From NCBI GenBank assembly GCA_900319035.1, contig ONMU01000021.1, forward strand, positions 1 through 46,069: DNA of 46,069 nucleotides, given 5' to 3'. The notes under the pieces were generated by a model, which was not told the DNA's origin, made no database searches, and worked only from the letters and a program-made list of their open reading frames with translations. The DNA comes from an uncultured Bacteroidales bacterium. Its GTDB lineage: Bacteria; Bacteroidota; Bacteroidia; Bacteroidales; Paludibacteraceae. Shown piece by piece: positions 1 through 8,832 of this stretch (positions are counted from its first letter, which is position 1; each line of letters begins with the position of its first letter). The position numbers were made by a program, and so were the translations under genes.

Positions 1-2468
1 GGGCTTGCCCATTGCTGACCATAGGCGTCGGCAACCCAGAAATAGGAGTTGACGTTCTTCCAACCGACGAGGTTGAAGACCTCGAACTGCAATGCCCACT
101 GTTTCACATGTTTGGCGGAGGGCTTGCGCATGAACTTCGCCGTTTGGGCATTGAAGACATATGTGGCTCCTAAGTCAATACGTTTATAGACCGGCATTCG
201 TCCCCAAGCTTGCTGGTTGCGCGGAACGTAGAACGGCTGTCCTTCGGCAAACTGCATCTTAAGGTGGAACTTGAGTTGCGGTAACTTAGGGATGTAGTCT
301 TGGAAGAGCATGGAGAAGTTCCACCGTTGCTCTGTTGGAGAGGGGATCCAATCAGATTTCAGATTGGAGATTTCAGAGTTCAGATTTCTCTGCCGTGCAG
401 TCATGGTGGAGAAAGAGATCCACGAGTCTGCTCCCGGAACCAGTTCGCCGTAGAGCTTGAGATCCAGTCCTGCAGCATAGCCCTTGGAGTCGTTCTGACC
501 GGAGTAACGAACGCGCACATTATCAACGGTATAGCTCTCCATTCGGTCGATGTGTTTATAGTAGGCTTCGGCGGTGAGTTTGAAGGGTCGTCCCCATGCG
601 CGGAAATAGTAGTCTCCGCCAAGTACCACATGCACGGAACGTTGCGCCTTGAGGTTTTTGTTGAGCAAGATACGGGTCACGCCGAGATCGTCTGTGATGG
701 TGTCACGCAGCTCTTTGTAGAACGGCGCTTGGTAGTAGAGACCTGTTGCCACACGGAAACAGAAATCGCGTTTCCAACCCGGTATCCATTCCAAGGAAGC
801 ACGGGGAGAAGGCAGCACTTCGTTGTTCCAGCTCCACCATTGGAGTCGTCCGCCGACGGTTAAGATCCACTGACCGCTGGTGGTGTTCCATTTATGCTCG
901 TTCTGCACATAGGCTTGCAGTCGTGCGGAGTGCATGTCACTGTTGCCTCGCAGGGCGTACCACAGCTCCATCGACTTGCTGTTGTCTGGCATGGAGTAAC
1001 CGGCACTGTCTCGCCATTCCCATTCGCTTATCTGGTCTTTGATGAGTTCGAACTGTCCGCTCACGCCCCATGTGAGGGTGTTGGAGCCATGTTTCCAGTT
1101 GCCGTTATGCGCGAGTGTGATGACGCTTGCCTGAAGGGTGTTACGCGCATGTTGGTGGAAGATACCGGTTCCGAGCACGGCTGTCTGTCCTTCCGAAGGG
1201 TCGATCTGCTCGGAGTGTACGTTACCTGCCGAGCCGCCGCCTGCAGGGGCATTGGAAAGCACGTATTCGCCGGTGATGTCGAAGTTCTCACGCTCGTTGG
1301 TATAGAAACCCGAGAGATCAAAACCTATCTCCACTTCCTTGCTTACTTTGCCTTTCGCGCTCAGGGCAGCGAAGGCGGTCAGGAACTTATCTTTCTCCTT
1401 GCCGTCATAGTAGATGGATAGGTTCTTGGCATCCTGACCTCCGAACGATTCCGAGAGGCTGTCGGGCGTGAAGCGGTAGTCGTTCTGGCTGATATTACCA
1501 AGGAATGACATCTCCCAAGGCGTGTTAATTTTTAATGTTGAATTTTTAATTTTCCAAGTGATGTACGTCTGGTAGTCGATATAAGTGGGCTGATAATTGC
1601 CGGCAGTAGAAAGTCCTCCGAGCATGTATTTGCTGGTCTTGTATCGGAAGCCGTGCATCATCGAGTACGTGCTGTCTCCATGACCGACATAGACGTTTGC
1701 GCCAAGGAGGCTTGCACTCAAGCTGGCTTCAAAAGCCTGCGGTTTTTTATAGCTGATGTCCAGCACAGAAGCCATCTTATCGCCGTACTGTGCCCCGAAA
1801 CCTCCTGCCGAGAAATGGACGTTCTCCACCATCTCGGGGTTCACGAAACTCAGTCCTTCCTGCTGTCCGCTGCGGATGAGCAGAGGACGGTGCACCTCAA
1901 TGCCGTTGACGTACACCGAGTTCTCGTCAAAAGAGCCGCCGCGTACGTTGTACTGGCTACTGAGTTCGTTGGTTTGGCTCACACCGGCAAAGGTGATAAG
2001 CAGGCTTTCTATTGATCCTCCGGTAGCATCCGGCATGACGCGTGTAGTGGAGGCATCAATGCGATCCATCGTACCCTTGGTATGCTTGATTCCGCGTATC
2101 TCTATCTCGCTGAGAACCTGTTCGTCCGTAAGCATCTGGACGTTGACATTCAGCACTTCGCGGAAGTCGATGATTCGTTGCTGCACGCTGGTGTAGCCTA
2201 TCATCGAGTAGATGAGTGTGATGGTGTCCGCTTCGTCTAAAACGAGTTCGTAGAAACCATTTTTGTTGGTTGACGTGCCGCCTAATAGCACCCTTTCTTC
2301 TCCCCCTTCAGAGGGCAGGGGGGCTCGCCATGCCGCTATGTTGACCAGCTCGATACCTATATTGTCCTGATCCACCACGTATCCGTACACACGGGCTGTA
2401 CGTGCGTAGCAAGAGAGGCTGCATGCGAAGAGCAGACAAAAGTTTACTATTTTTAAGATTTTACTCAT
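1..2468 (-). CDS. TonB-dependent outer-membrane receptor, 3' end outside window
   Basis: The reading frame opens at ATG 2468 and stays open to the window edge (about 822 codons). It starts with a signal peptide. A carboxypeptidase-regulatory-like beta domain follows (about residues 25-115, with GGTSTNKNGFYEL). Then comes a plug domain (about 130-230, with YNVRGGSFDENSVYVNG) and the start of the beta-barrel. Family knowledge: such receptors take up large substrates across the outer membrane using TonB energy. No SusD partner is visible, so the substrate is unknown. The frame holds three low-complexity insertions that look like intergenic repeats: about residues 47-58 (2293-2328), 304-313 (1528-1557) and 692-708 (345-392). 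The last reads [12 protein letters not shown], nearly the same peptide as the insertion in engB next door. Confidence 0.9.
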   Translation of the reverse strand, partial: MSKILKIVNFCLLFACSLSCYARTARVYGYVVDQDNIGIELVNIAAWRAPLPSEGGEERVLLGGTSTNKNGFYELVLDEADTITLIYSMIGYTSVQQRIIDFREVLNVNVQMLTDEQVLSEIEIRGIKHTKGTMDRIDASTTRVMPDATGGSIESLLITFAGVSQTNELSSQYNVRGGSFDENSVYVNGIEVHRPLLIRSGQQEGLSFVNPEMVENVHFSAGGFGAQYGDKMASVLDISYKKPQAFEASLSASLLGANVYVGHGDSTYSMMHGFRYKTSKYMLGGLSTAGNYQPTYIDYQTYITWKIKNSTLKINTPWEMSFLGNISQNDYRFTPDSLSESFGGQDAKNLSIYYDGKEKDKFLTAFAALSAKGKVSKEVEIGFDLSGFYTNERENFDITGEYVLSNAPAGGGSAGNVHSEQIDPSEGQTAVLGTGIFHQHARNTLQASVITLAHNGNWKHGSNTLTWGVSGQFELIKDQISEWEWRDSAGYSMPDNSKSMELWYALRGNSDMHSARLQAYVQNEHKWNTTSGQWILTVGGRLQWWSWNNEVLPSPRASLEWIPGWKRDFCFRVATGLYYQAPFYKELRDTITDDLGVTRILLNKNLKAQRSVHVVLGGDYYFRAWGRPFKLTAEAYYKHIDRMESYTVDNVRVRYSGQNDSKGYAAGLDLKLYGELVPGADSWISFSTMTARQRNLNSEISNLKSDWIPSPTEQRWNFSMLFQDYIPKLPQLKFHLKMQFAEGQPFYVPRNQQAWGRMPVYKRIDLGATYVFNAQTAKFMRKPSAKHVKQWALQFEVFNLVGWKNVNSYFWVADAYGQQWAS

Positions 2469-2546
2469 TCTGTGCGTGTGCTGTTAATTACGGAGTTTGG
2501 TCGGAGGCAAGTCGGAGTAATTACGGATGCAAAAAATGTACGATTT

Positions 2547-3227
2547 TTAAGATTGCACGCTTTCATTCAGTTCTTCTATGTATGCGGTCAGCTCTTCACC
2601 GCCAAGACCTGTCTCGGACGAGGTGACAAAGACCGGCGGCAGTTCTTCCCAGTCTTCTAAAAGGCGCGTTTGATAGGCTTCTACATTCTCTTTGAGACGC
2701 ATTCTGCCGAGTTTGTCGCCTTTGGTGAAGACGATGGCAAAAGGCACGCCGTTCTCGCCTAACCAGTTGATGAACTCCAAGTCTATTTTCTGCGGTTCAT
2801 GTCGGCAGTCGATGAGCACAAACAGACAAACTAACTGTTCGCGCATCAGACAATACCGCTCAATCATCCGTTTGAGTGCCTCACGTTGTTTCTGTCCTGC
2901 TTGCGCATATCCGTAACCGGGCAGATCCACAAGATGCCATTCTTGAGATTTCAGATTTGAGATTTCAGATTTCAGATTTGAGATTTCAGATTTCAGATTA
3001 TTTGTCTGATGTCTGACGTCTGAAGACTGAATTCTAAAATGGTTGATCAGCAGCGTCTTACCGGGTTTCTGGCTCGTCTTTGCCAACTTAGGGTCATGAC
3101 AAATCATGTTGATAAGACTGGACTTACCCACATTACTGCGTCCGATGAAAGCATATTCCGGCAGTTGACTTTGCGGACAGTCTTTCACATCCGGAGAGGA
3201 GATAATATATTGTGCTGATTTAATCAT
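2547..3227 (-). CDS. engB: Ribosome-biogenesis GTPase EngB/YihA with in-frame repeat insertion
   Basis: This is a TrmE-Era-EngA-EngB-Septin-like GTPase that acts in large-subunit assembly. Visible motifs are G1 GRSNVGKSS (residues 29-37), G2 PGKT (55-58), G3 DLPG (101-104) and G4 FTKGDK. I place the start at ATG 3227 (MIKSAQYI), because homologues begin with this motif. The upstream ATG at 3245 overlaps cstA and adds only repeat-like codons. Residues about 66-95, between the strands flanking G2 and G3, hold an extra ~30-residue stretch with NLKSEIS repeated. Family members normally have a tight hairpin there. The insertion is in frame and the catalytic motifs are intact, so the protein may still work. 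It follows cstA by 7 nt and is probably cotranscribed with it. Confidence 0.92.
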   Translation of the reverse strand: MIKSAQYIISSPDVKDCPQSQLPEYAFIGRSNVGKSSLINMICHDPKLAKTSQKPGKTLLINHFRIQSSDVRHQTNNLKSEISNLKSEISNLKSQEWHLVDLPGYGYAQAGQKQREALKRMIERYCLMREQLVCLFVLIDCRHEPQKIDLEFINWLGENGVPFAIVFTKGDKLGRMRLKENVEAYQTRLLEDWEELPPVFVTSSETGLGGEELTAYIEELNESVQS

Positions 3228-3234
3228 TTCACCT

Positions 3235-4737
3235 TCACTTTTCACTTTTCACCTTTCTTGCCCATACGCTGAATCCGACCAAACTGCCGAGTGTAACGAT
3301 ACCGGCTAAGAGATAGCAAACCCAATGCCATGCAAGATGGAAGCCCTCCGGGGCAATGAGAATATAACTGCTGCATACCATCGTCATGAACAGCGCAGGA
3401 ATGAGTGCTATCAGGTATCCGAAACGATAGGGGTTGTCATGGATATTCGCTTCATGCCGGTAGAGCCACACGGTGCCCGTCCAGAGCGTGAAGACCGCCA
3501 GCGTCTGGTTGGTCCATGCGAAATAGCGCCATACCACGTTGAAATCCACAAAAATCATTCCGAAGACGCAGAAGAAAAGCGGCAATGCAATCAGCAATCG
3601 CTTGCGCGACGGCTTCTGGTCCATACCCAGGTAGTCCGCTACGATGAGTCGCGCGGAACGGAGGGCTGTGTCTCCGCTGGTAATCGGCGCGGCTATGACA
3701 CCTATGATCGCCAAAATACCGCCTACGATGCCCAGCCAGGAACGACTCACTTTATCTATGACGAGCGCTGCGATATTCTCTCCCGGGTGCTCCGCCGCAA
3801 AAGCCTGCAGGCCGTCAATGCCATACAGACCCTTTTCCGGATCAGCGAAGAAAGTACCTGCGGCTGCTGCCCATATGAGCGCTAAGATGCCTTCAGCAAC
3901 CATCGCGCCGTAGAAGATCCAACGTCCCTGACGCTCGTTGGTCACACAACGCGCCATGATCGGACTTTGCGTGCCGTGAAAACCCGATATAGCACCGCAA
4001 GCAATAGAGACGAACATCATCGGGAAGAGCGGCAGACCATTCGTCTGTCTGTTCTGCAATCCGTCGAACACTTCCGGCATTTCGGCGCTATGCCATCCCA
4101 GCATCACTACCATGATACCGATGCCCATGAAAAGCAACATCGCGCCGAAAATAGGGTAGAAACGACCGATGAGTTTATCTACCGGCAGCACGGTTGCCAA
4201 CGCATAATAGCCGAAGATAATCAGTACCCACGAGATAGGAATAGTGGATAGGTGAAAGTGGATAGTGGAAAGGGGACAAAGACCTTGCAGTAACGTAGCA
4301 GGGCCGCTCAGGAAAGTAGTGGTGAGTAAGATCAGCAATACCAGACTCAGCGCACGCATAACCGTCTTCACGGCATGACCCATTTCATCGCCGATGATAT
4401 CCGGCAACGAATAACCTAACTTGCGGATAGAGAGCATGCCGCTTAAGTAGTCATGTACACCGCCGGCGAAGATCGTTCCGAAGACAATCCACAGGAAGGC
4501 GGCGGGACCGTAGAAAATACCCATAATTGCACCGAAGATAGGGCCAAGTCCGGCGATGTTCAGGAATTGTACAAGGAAGATGCGCCACGGGGCCATCGGT
4601 ACAAAATCCACACCGTCCGTCTTTGTCAATGCCGGAGTCTTACGATCCGGCTCTACTCCAAAAATCTTCTCCACCAATACGCCATAGGTAAAGAACCCGA
4701 CTACCAGCAGAATCAATGCAATAATAAAAGTGACCAT
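3235..4737 (-). CDS. cstA: Carbon-starvation protein CstA family transporter
   Basis: This 500-residue multi-span inner-membrane protein is of the short CstA form common in Bacteroidota. Characteristic stretches are [43 protein letters not shown] and [14 protein letters not shown]. CstA proteins import peptides or pyruvate; which one applies here cannot be told. Residues about 152-167 (4238-4282) contain [14 protein letters not shown] between two membrane helices. It is encoded by a repeated CACTATCCAC-type sequence absent from normal family members. The C-terminal KVKSEK is also encoded by repeat-like DNA shared with the start of engB. A Bacteroidota promoter lies 25-56 nt upstream. Confidence 0.92.
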   Translation of the reverse strand: MVTFIIALILLVVGFFTYGVLVEKIFGVEPDRKTPALTKTDGVDFVPMAPWRIFLVQFLNIAGLGPIFGAIMGIFYGPAAFLWIVFGTIFAGGVHDYLSGMLSIRKLGYSLPDIIGDEMGHAVKTVMRALSLVLLILLTTTFLSGPATLLQGLCPLSTIHFHLSTIPISWVLIIFGYYALATVLPVDKLIGRFYPIFGAMLLFMGIGIMVVMLGWHSAEMPEVFDGLQNRQTNGLPLFPMMFVSIACGAISGFHGTQSPIMARCVTNERQGRWIFYGAMVAEGILALIWAAAAGTFFADPEKGLYGIDGLQAFAAEHPGENIAALVIDKVSRSWLGIVGGILAIIGVIAAPITSGDTALRSARLIVADYLGMDQKPSRKRLLIALPLFFCVFGMIFVDFNVVWRYFAWTNQTLAVFTLWTGTVWLYRHEANIHDNPYRFGYLIALIPALFMTMVCSSYILIAPEGFHLAWHWVCYLLAGIVTLGSLVGFSVWARKVKSEK

Positions 4738-4761
4738 AACAAGCCTAATTTAATTTGGCTG

Positions 4762-4793
4762 CAAAGGTACAAAAAAATTTTGACATATGCAAA
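4762..4793 (-). promoter_or_regulatory. Bacteroidota-type promoter for cstA-engB
   Basis: On the minus strand TTTG (4793-4790) and TACCTTTG (4769-4762) are separated by exactly 20 nt. This fits the -33/-7 consensus. It lies just upstream of the cstA start. Confidence 0.8.
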
Positions 4794-4995
4794 TAAATCA
4801 CCCTTTTTATTGATATTTATTTCCTCTCATCCCCTCATCCCCTCATCCACTATATGGACATTCGGATTCGAAAATTGTGAAATATGCGTATATGCTACCC
4901 ATAAGCGTCAAGGACGATTATGGCTTGTAGCATAACGCAGATGAGCAATAATCGACAGAGCGAAGCGGCGGAGAACCCAGACCGGTCTGCGGAGA
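4794..4995. other. Intergenic stretch with short tandem repeat, no gene seen
   Basis: No convincing gene is visible between the cstA promoter and the tRNA terminator. The stretch includes three 8-bp CTCATCCC units (4826-4849, the last imperfect). Confidence 0.5.
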
Positions 4996-5021
4996 GAAGG
5001 CCGTAGCGCCTTCTAAAAGAA

Positions 5022-5045
5022 AAAGGTCACCATTTGGTGACCTTT
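5022..5045 (-). terminator. Intrinsic terminator downstream of tRNA-Val
   Basis: A perfect 10-bp stem (AAAGGTCACC and its complement) closes a 4-nt loop. On the minus strand a T-rich tract (TTTTTCTTTT) follows. It lies 9 nt past the tRNA 3' end. A second, shorter hairpin sits at 4996-5013. Confidence 0.75.
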
Positions 5046-5054
5046 CCTTTTAAG

Positions 5055-5129
5055 TGGGCGTTTACGGATTCGAACCGCAGACCCTCTGCTTGTAAGGCAG
5101 ATGCTCTAAACCAGCTGAGCTAAACGCCC
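5055..5129 (-). tRNA. tRNA-Val (anticodon UAC)
   Basis: This is a 75-nt cloverleaf on the minus strand. The acceptor stem GGGCGTT pairs with AACGCCC. The D-arm contains TAGCTCAGCTGG, the anticodon loop is CTTACAA (anticodon TAC), and the T-arm contains GGTTCGAATCC. The discriminator base is A and CCA is not encoded. It has its own promoter and terminator, so it is a single-gene transcription unit. Confidence 0.96.
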
Positions 5130-5171
5130 GTCGTTTTACCGACTTTAGAGCTCTTTTTCAAAAGCGAGTGC

Positions 5172-5203
5172 AAAGGTACTGCTTTTTTTTGACATGTGCA
5201 AAT
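5172..5203 (-). promoter_or_regulatory. Promoter for tRNA-Val
   Basis: On the minus strand TTTG (5203-5200) and TACCTTTG (5179-5172) are spaced by 20 nt, about 43 nt before the mature tRNA 5' end. Confidence 0.8.
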
Positions 5204-5231
5204 TTTTTGGCAAAAAAATGCACTTTACCCC

Positions 5232-5939
5232 TCATTTTTTTTGAAAAACGCGATAATTGTACCATTTTTGACCCTCAAAACGGAAAAATATGACATAACA
5301 GAGGAGTGTAATCAGAATTCCGACCAAGATGCCTCCGGCTACGTCTTCCGTGAAATGTTGGCTCAAATAAATGCGGCTATAACCTCCTACTGCGGCAGCG
5401 ATGAATAGCAGCACTTGGATTGCTACGCTGATAGATCGCTGCGCTGAGAGACCGTTGGCACTGTTAGACTGCTGCGCTGAGAGACTTTTAGTAGCGATGA
5501 TGCAAAGCACGAAAGCGAGAGCAAAGAAACTGGTGGTATGACCGGAGGGGAACGAGTAGTACTTACTCATTCGTACGCCATCTACCAGCGGGAGAGTGAT
5601 GTCCTGGAAGTTATTCTCAAACCATTTATAGGGTCGGTCGGTATCTACGAGGTACTTGAGTCCCTGCGTAGCCAAACCGGAGATGGATAGAGCAGCGGTT
5701 GCCAGAACACCGTCTCCTATGCGGCTGAAAATGAGCAGAAGCACGCACACTACGTATGGAAACCACTCCGCTACTTGCGTGTAGTACTTATAAAATATAT
5801 CACGCGCGTACGTGTGGCGGTCGCACAAGAGGAGATGTAGTTCGTTTTTAGGGATATACAAAAGGGCTAAGCCCAATACTACGACGAGTATCAGGCTTAG
5901 CGAAATGAAAACTGCATTTTGTTTGAAGAGTTGCTTCAT
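5232..5939 (-). CDS. PAP2-family membrane phosphatase
   Basis: This 235-residue membrane protein has all three PAP2 signature motifs: KYLVDTDRP, FPSGHTTSF with the catalytic-pocket His, and SRIYLSQHFTEDVAGG with the second His. About five or six membrane helices are visible. Members remove phosphate from lipids such as undecaprenyl pyrophosphate, lipid A or phosphatidic acid; the substrate cannot be told here. Residues about 149-170, in the loop before motif 3, hold the repetitive insertion SLSAQQSNSANGLSAQRS. It comes from a duplicated CTCTCAGCGCAGC sequence, while normal family members have a short loop. It lies 14 nt after the preceding secreted-protein gene and is likely cotranscribed. 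Confidence 0.9.
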   Translation of the reverse strand: MKQLFKQNAVFISLSLILVVVLGLALLYIPKNELHLLLCDRHTYARDIFYKYYTQVAEWFPYVVCVLLLIFSRIGDGVLATAALSISGLATQGLKYLVDTDRPYKWFENNFQDITLPLVDGVRMSKYYSFPSGHTTSFFALAFVLCIIATKSLSAQQSNSANGLSAQRSISVAIQVLLFIAAAVGGYSRIYLSQHFTEDVAGGILVGILITLLCYVIFFRFEGQKWYNYRVFQKK

Positions 5940-5953
5940 CTGTTTCGTTTTAC

Positions 5954-8710
5954 TTATTTGACACGCAGACCATATGCGTCATACATGCGGTTGTCGATGA
6001 CGATGTACATATGGCGGTTAATGAGTTTTTTCTCAGCCGACGGCGCTTTATTGACGTTGTAGTCCTCTACATCCTGCGGAATGGTCAGCGGGCAAGCGGG
6101 CAGGGGAGTAGCAACACCATCGCTGAGCTCTACGTAATACGTGTCACCCGGTTTGAACGGTGCGTCCGTATGATAGACAGCGGATGTTGCACCCGGGATC
6201 AAAGCTCCGTTGTGGTACCACTGGAAGGAGGTGAAGTTGCCATACGTATTGCCTCCATAGCCACTGGCATATACCGCAAGCACGTTATTATACTTGAGCG
6301 AGAAGATATCCTGCGGATAATAGATCTTGAAATCGATGTCGAACTTGAGCAAGTCGCCGCAGTTCTCATCCTTGATCTGCAGTTGTGCCTTATATACGCC
6401 CGGTTTGGTCATTTCACTAATAGGAATGGTCAGCCATGCGTCTTTGATATTATCGTTTGAGATATAGATCTCCTTGTCTTGCGTTCCCGGAATCTTGAGC
6501 TTAGCCATACCTTCTATATCACCCTTGTTCTTGGTATAGGAAACCGAGAAGTCCTCACCCGGGCACACATGCTGCGTGGCAGGATTATTATTAACGGTGA
6601 TGTCGAGACAAGTGATGACCTTGACGTAATACCGTACGAAATGATCACAACCGGCAGCGTTTTTGTACACCTCTACTACGTCTTGCGAAGCATAATAGGG
6701 CGTGCCATCATAGCCGTAAGCGATGTCACGACCAACGATGGTATCGCGGTACTCTTCCGTCTCGCGGTTATAGATGATATAATTGAGTACAACAGTATCG
6801 TAGCAGTTCTCTTGCACAGTATCAATTCTTGGATGTGCGATCGAGTCGTCCCAATAAGCAGGATCAGACTTGTATTCATCCAGCGAGATACATTTCGGAA
6901 TGACAGATCCGAAGACGGTATCCGGTCGAACGATGCGGAAGGAGAAGGAGACGGAACCTAAGTACTGGTCGGACTCCGAGGTACATACTTGGTGACCGTA
7001 CAGCGCTGCGGTTACGTCATACCAACCCGGCGAAGTATAAGAGTGCGAAGTAATGGATTGACCGTAATTCTCCGATGTACCATCGCCGAAATTCCAGTCC
7101 ACACGAGTAATTTCATCCGTTCCGCCTTGGGCATCAAATGTCATCATTTCTCCCAAGCAGTATTTCTCATCGCTGCGATAACCATCGGTAAAGGGCTTTG
7201 GATCTCCATTCACTTTCACACCTTGTTCCACAGCAGATGAACCTACTGAATAAGCATATGATTCATCGGATCCGTTACCATAAACTGTGGCGATAAATCC
7301 TCCTTTACACTGCAAATAGTAGGTAGGGTTTGTCTGCCCCGTGGAAGTGGTGGCCAGTTTAATCCGGGCGTAGGAATAGGTGGGATTACTCTCTACAGGG
7401 ATGAACCGATCCGCAATAGAGGCATTTCCTAACATCGCAGTAGATACATGATTGGTGGGAACGATAATATTGACAAAGTGATTGTGTGTATTATTGGTTC
7501 CCATCACACCGAAGACTACTTCTTTCATCATCTGTTGAATCGGGCTAACCCAAGTCATAGCCGGAGCGCCATCACTGGAAGGCATTTCTGAACCGGTTTT
7601 GCACTTATAACTGTTGCCGACATCGAACGACAACACTGCTGCTGGACACGACGTGTGAATATAAGAACTCTTATCCACAACATTTATTCCAGTCAAGGTA
7701 GCCCGTTTGTTATCGTCCCATTTTCCATCTGCATAACCCTCAGAAAGCTCATATTCGTATGTTTCTCCGGCATTCAGTGTAAAAGAATAACTACCGTTCG
7801 GAATAATGGTGGCTGAAGTGGATGAAGCCTGATAAGAACCGTTGATGGTGACTTCGGTACCATTCATAAGTGCAATGATTTGTACACGGTTGGCATCTTT
7901 CTCCAGAGAACGAGTGACTACGAAATCTGTTCCCCAATAATTAATAGGGAAAAGTTGTTCGTACAACAAGTCACGATCGGCTACTGTGGTAGGAACATTA
8001 CCCAGAATACATCCAGAGAAAATAGCTATCTTCTTATCATTTTTTGCATGCACCGTCGTACCACTGATAGATTGGTCGGTTGCACTGACAATGTGATAAA
8101 CCTGGCCTTTTTTCAGGTTTACGTCGAAAGGCACATTGGCAGGTTTGTTTTTATCGGTAGGAACGGAGGGAGTGATGGTGACAGTGCAATCCTCAGCCGC
8201 AAGGACTGTAAAAGTATTGTGATGGTCTCCGTCTTTTGCACTCGGTGAATAAGTGAGCACTACGTAATCGCTTTGCAAGGCATTGATAGGTAGCACGTTG
8301 GTAGCATCCATACTCTTTCCCCATCGCAGACAAGAATATACTGACACAATCTCCGTCGATTCTATTTTTATACCGTTGTCGTAGGTTGTTTCAGAGTTGG
8401 GAATGGTATTTTGATACCATTGAGCTAATGGTATCTGTTGCTCAACCCAAGGGCTATTAGCCGGAATCTGTATTGTTTTCGACCAATTGGTGTTCGGGTT
8501 GCTAATTGTTACTTGGCACGCTTTTGATGCGCTAATAGCAATATAAGGCTGGAACTGATTTGTGTTTGTCGGATCAGAACTGTCGGGGCCTTTACTTGGG
8601 ATTAGTGCTACCCAGAATTCTTTTCCCTGCGTGGAAGATTGCGCCCATGATGGAAGAGAAATCATTGTGAATAACGCTACCAGCAATACTAATTTGATTT
8701 GATTTTTCAT
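5954..8710 (-). CDS. Secreted IgGFc-binding-like/PKD surface protein
   Basis: The 918-residue protein has a signal peptide (cleavage near residue 23, SWAQ). An IgGFc-binding-N-like region follows, to about residue 500 (GKEFWVAL, NVLPINALQSDYVVLTYSP, EQLFPINYWGTDFVV). Then comes a PKD domain at about 515-590 (VDWNFGDGT). The tail, with MYIVIDNRMYDAYGLRVK, matches short C-terminal tails common in exported Bacteroidales proteins. The role is presumably surface adhesion or matrix. It is a paralogue of 11144-13810, and the OmpA protein lies between the two. All three run in the same direction, suggesting one envelope module. No enzyme motif is seen. Confidence 0.75.
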   Translation of the reverse strand: MKNQIKLVLLVALFTMISLPSWAQSSTQGKEFWVALIPSKGPDSSDPTNTNQFQPYIAISASKACQVTISNPNTNWSKTIQIPANSPWVEQQIPLAQWYQNTIPNSETTYDNGIKIESTEIVSVYSCLRWGKSMDATNVLPINALQSDYVVLTYSPSAKDGDHHNTFTVLAAEDCTVTITPSVPTDKNKPANVPFDVNLKKGQVYHIVSATDQSISGTTVHAKNDKKIAIFSGCILGNVPTTVADRDLLYEQLFPINYWGTDFVVTRSLEKDANRVQIIALMNGTEVTINGSYQASSTSATIIPNGSYSFTLNAGETYEYELSEGYADGKWDDNKRATLTGINVVDKSSYIHTSCPAAVLSFDVGNSYKCKTGSEMPSSDGAPAMTWVSPIQQMMKEVVFGVMGTNNTHNHFVNIIVPTNHVSTAMLGNASIADRFIPVESNPTYSYARIKLATTSTGQTNPTYYLQCKGGFIATVYGNGSDESYAYSVGSSAVEQGVKVNGDPKPFTDGYRSDEKYCLGEMMTFDAQGGTDEITRVDWNFGDGTSENYGQSITSHSYTSPGWYDVTAALYGHQVCTSESDQYLGSVSFSFRIVRPDTVFGSVIPKCISLDEYKSDPAYWDDSIAHPRIDTVQENCYDTVVLNYIIYNRETEEYRDTIVGRDIAYGYDGTPYYASQDVVEVYKNAAGCDHFVRYYVKVITCLDITVNNNPATQHVCPGEDFSVSYTKNKGDIEGMAKLKIPGTQDKEIYISNDNIKDAWLTIPISEMTKPGVYKAQLQIKDENCGDLLKFDIDFKIYYPQDIFSLKYNNVLAVYASGYGGNTYGNFTSFQWYHNGALIPGATSAVYHTDAPFKPGDTYYVELSDGVATPLPACPLTIPQDVEDYNVNKAPSAEKKLINRHMYIVIDNRMYDAYGLRVK

Positions 8711-8736
8711 ATATATTCTATTTTATCTCTCGAAGA

Positions 8737-8780
8737 TGGACCGATATTGGACTGATGTTGGACCGATATCGGCCCGATCA
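8737..8780. repeat. Four 11-bp tandem units between ompA-like and secreted-protein genes
   Basis: The units TGGACCGATAT, TGGACTGATGT, TGGACCGATAT and CGGCCCGATCA follow each other without a gap. The third and fourth units together form the palindrome CCGATATCGG. Confidence 0.8.
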
Positions 8781-8832
8781 TTCCTCGAAAGGTATTACAA
8801 AATTTCGATATGCTTAAAAGCGGTTCTCGATA

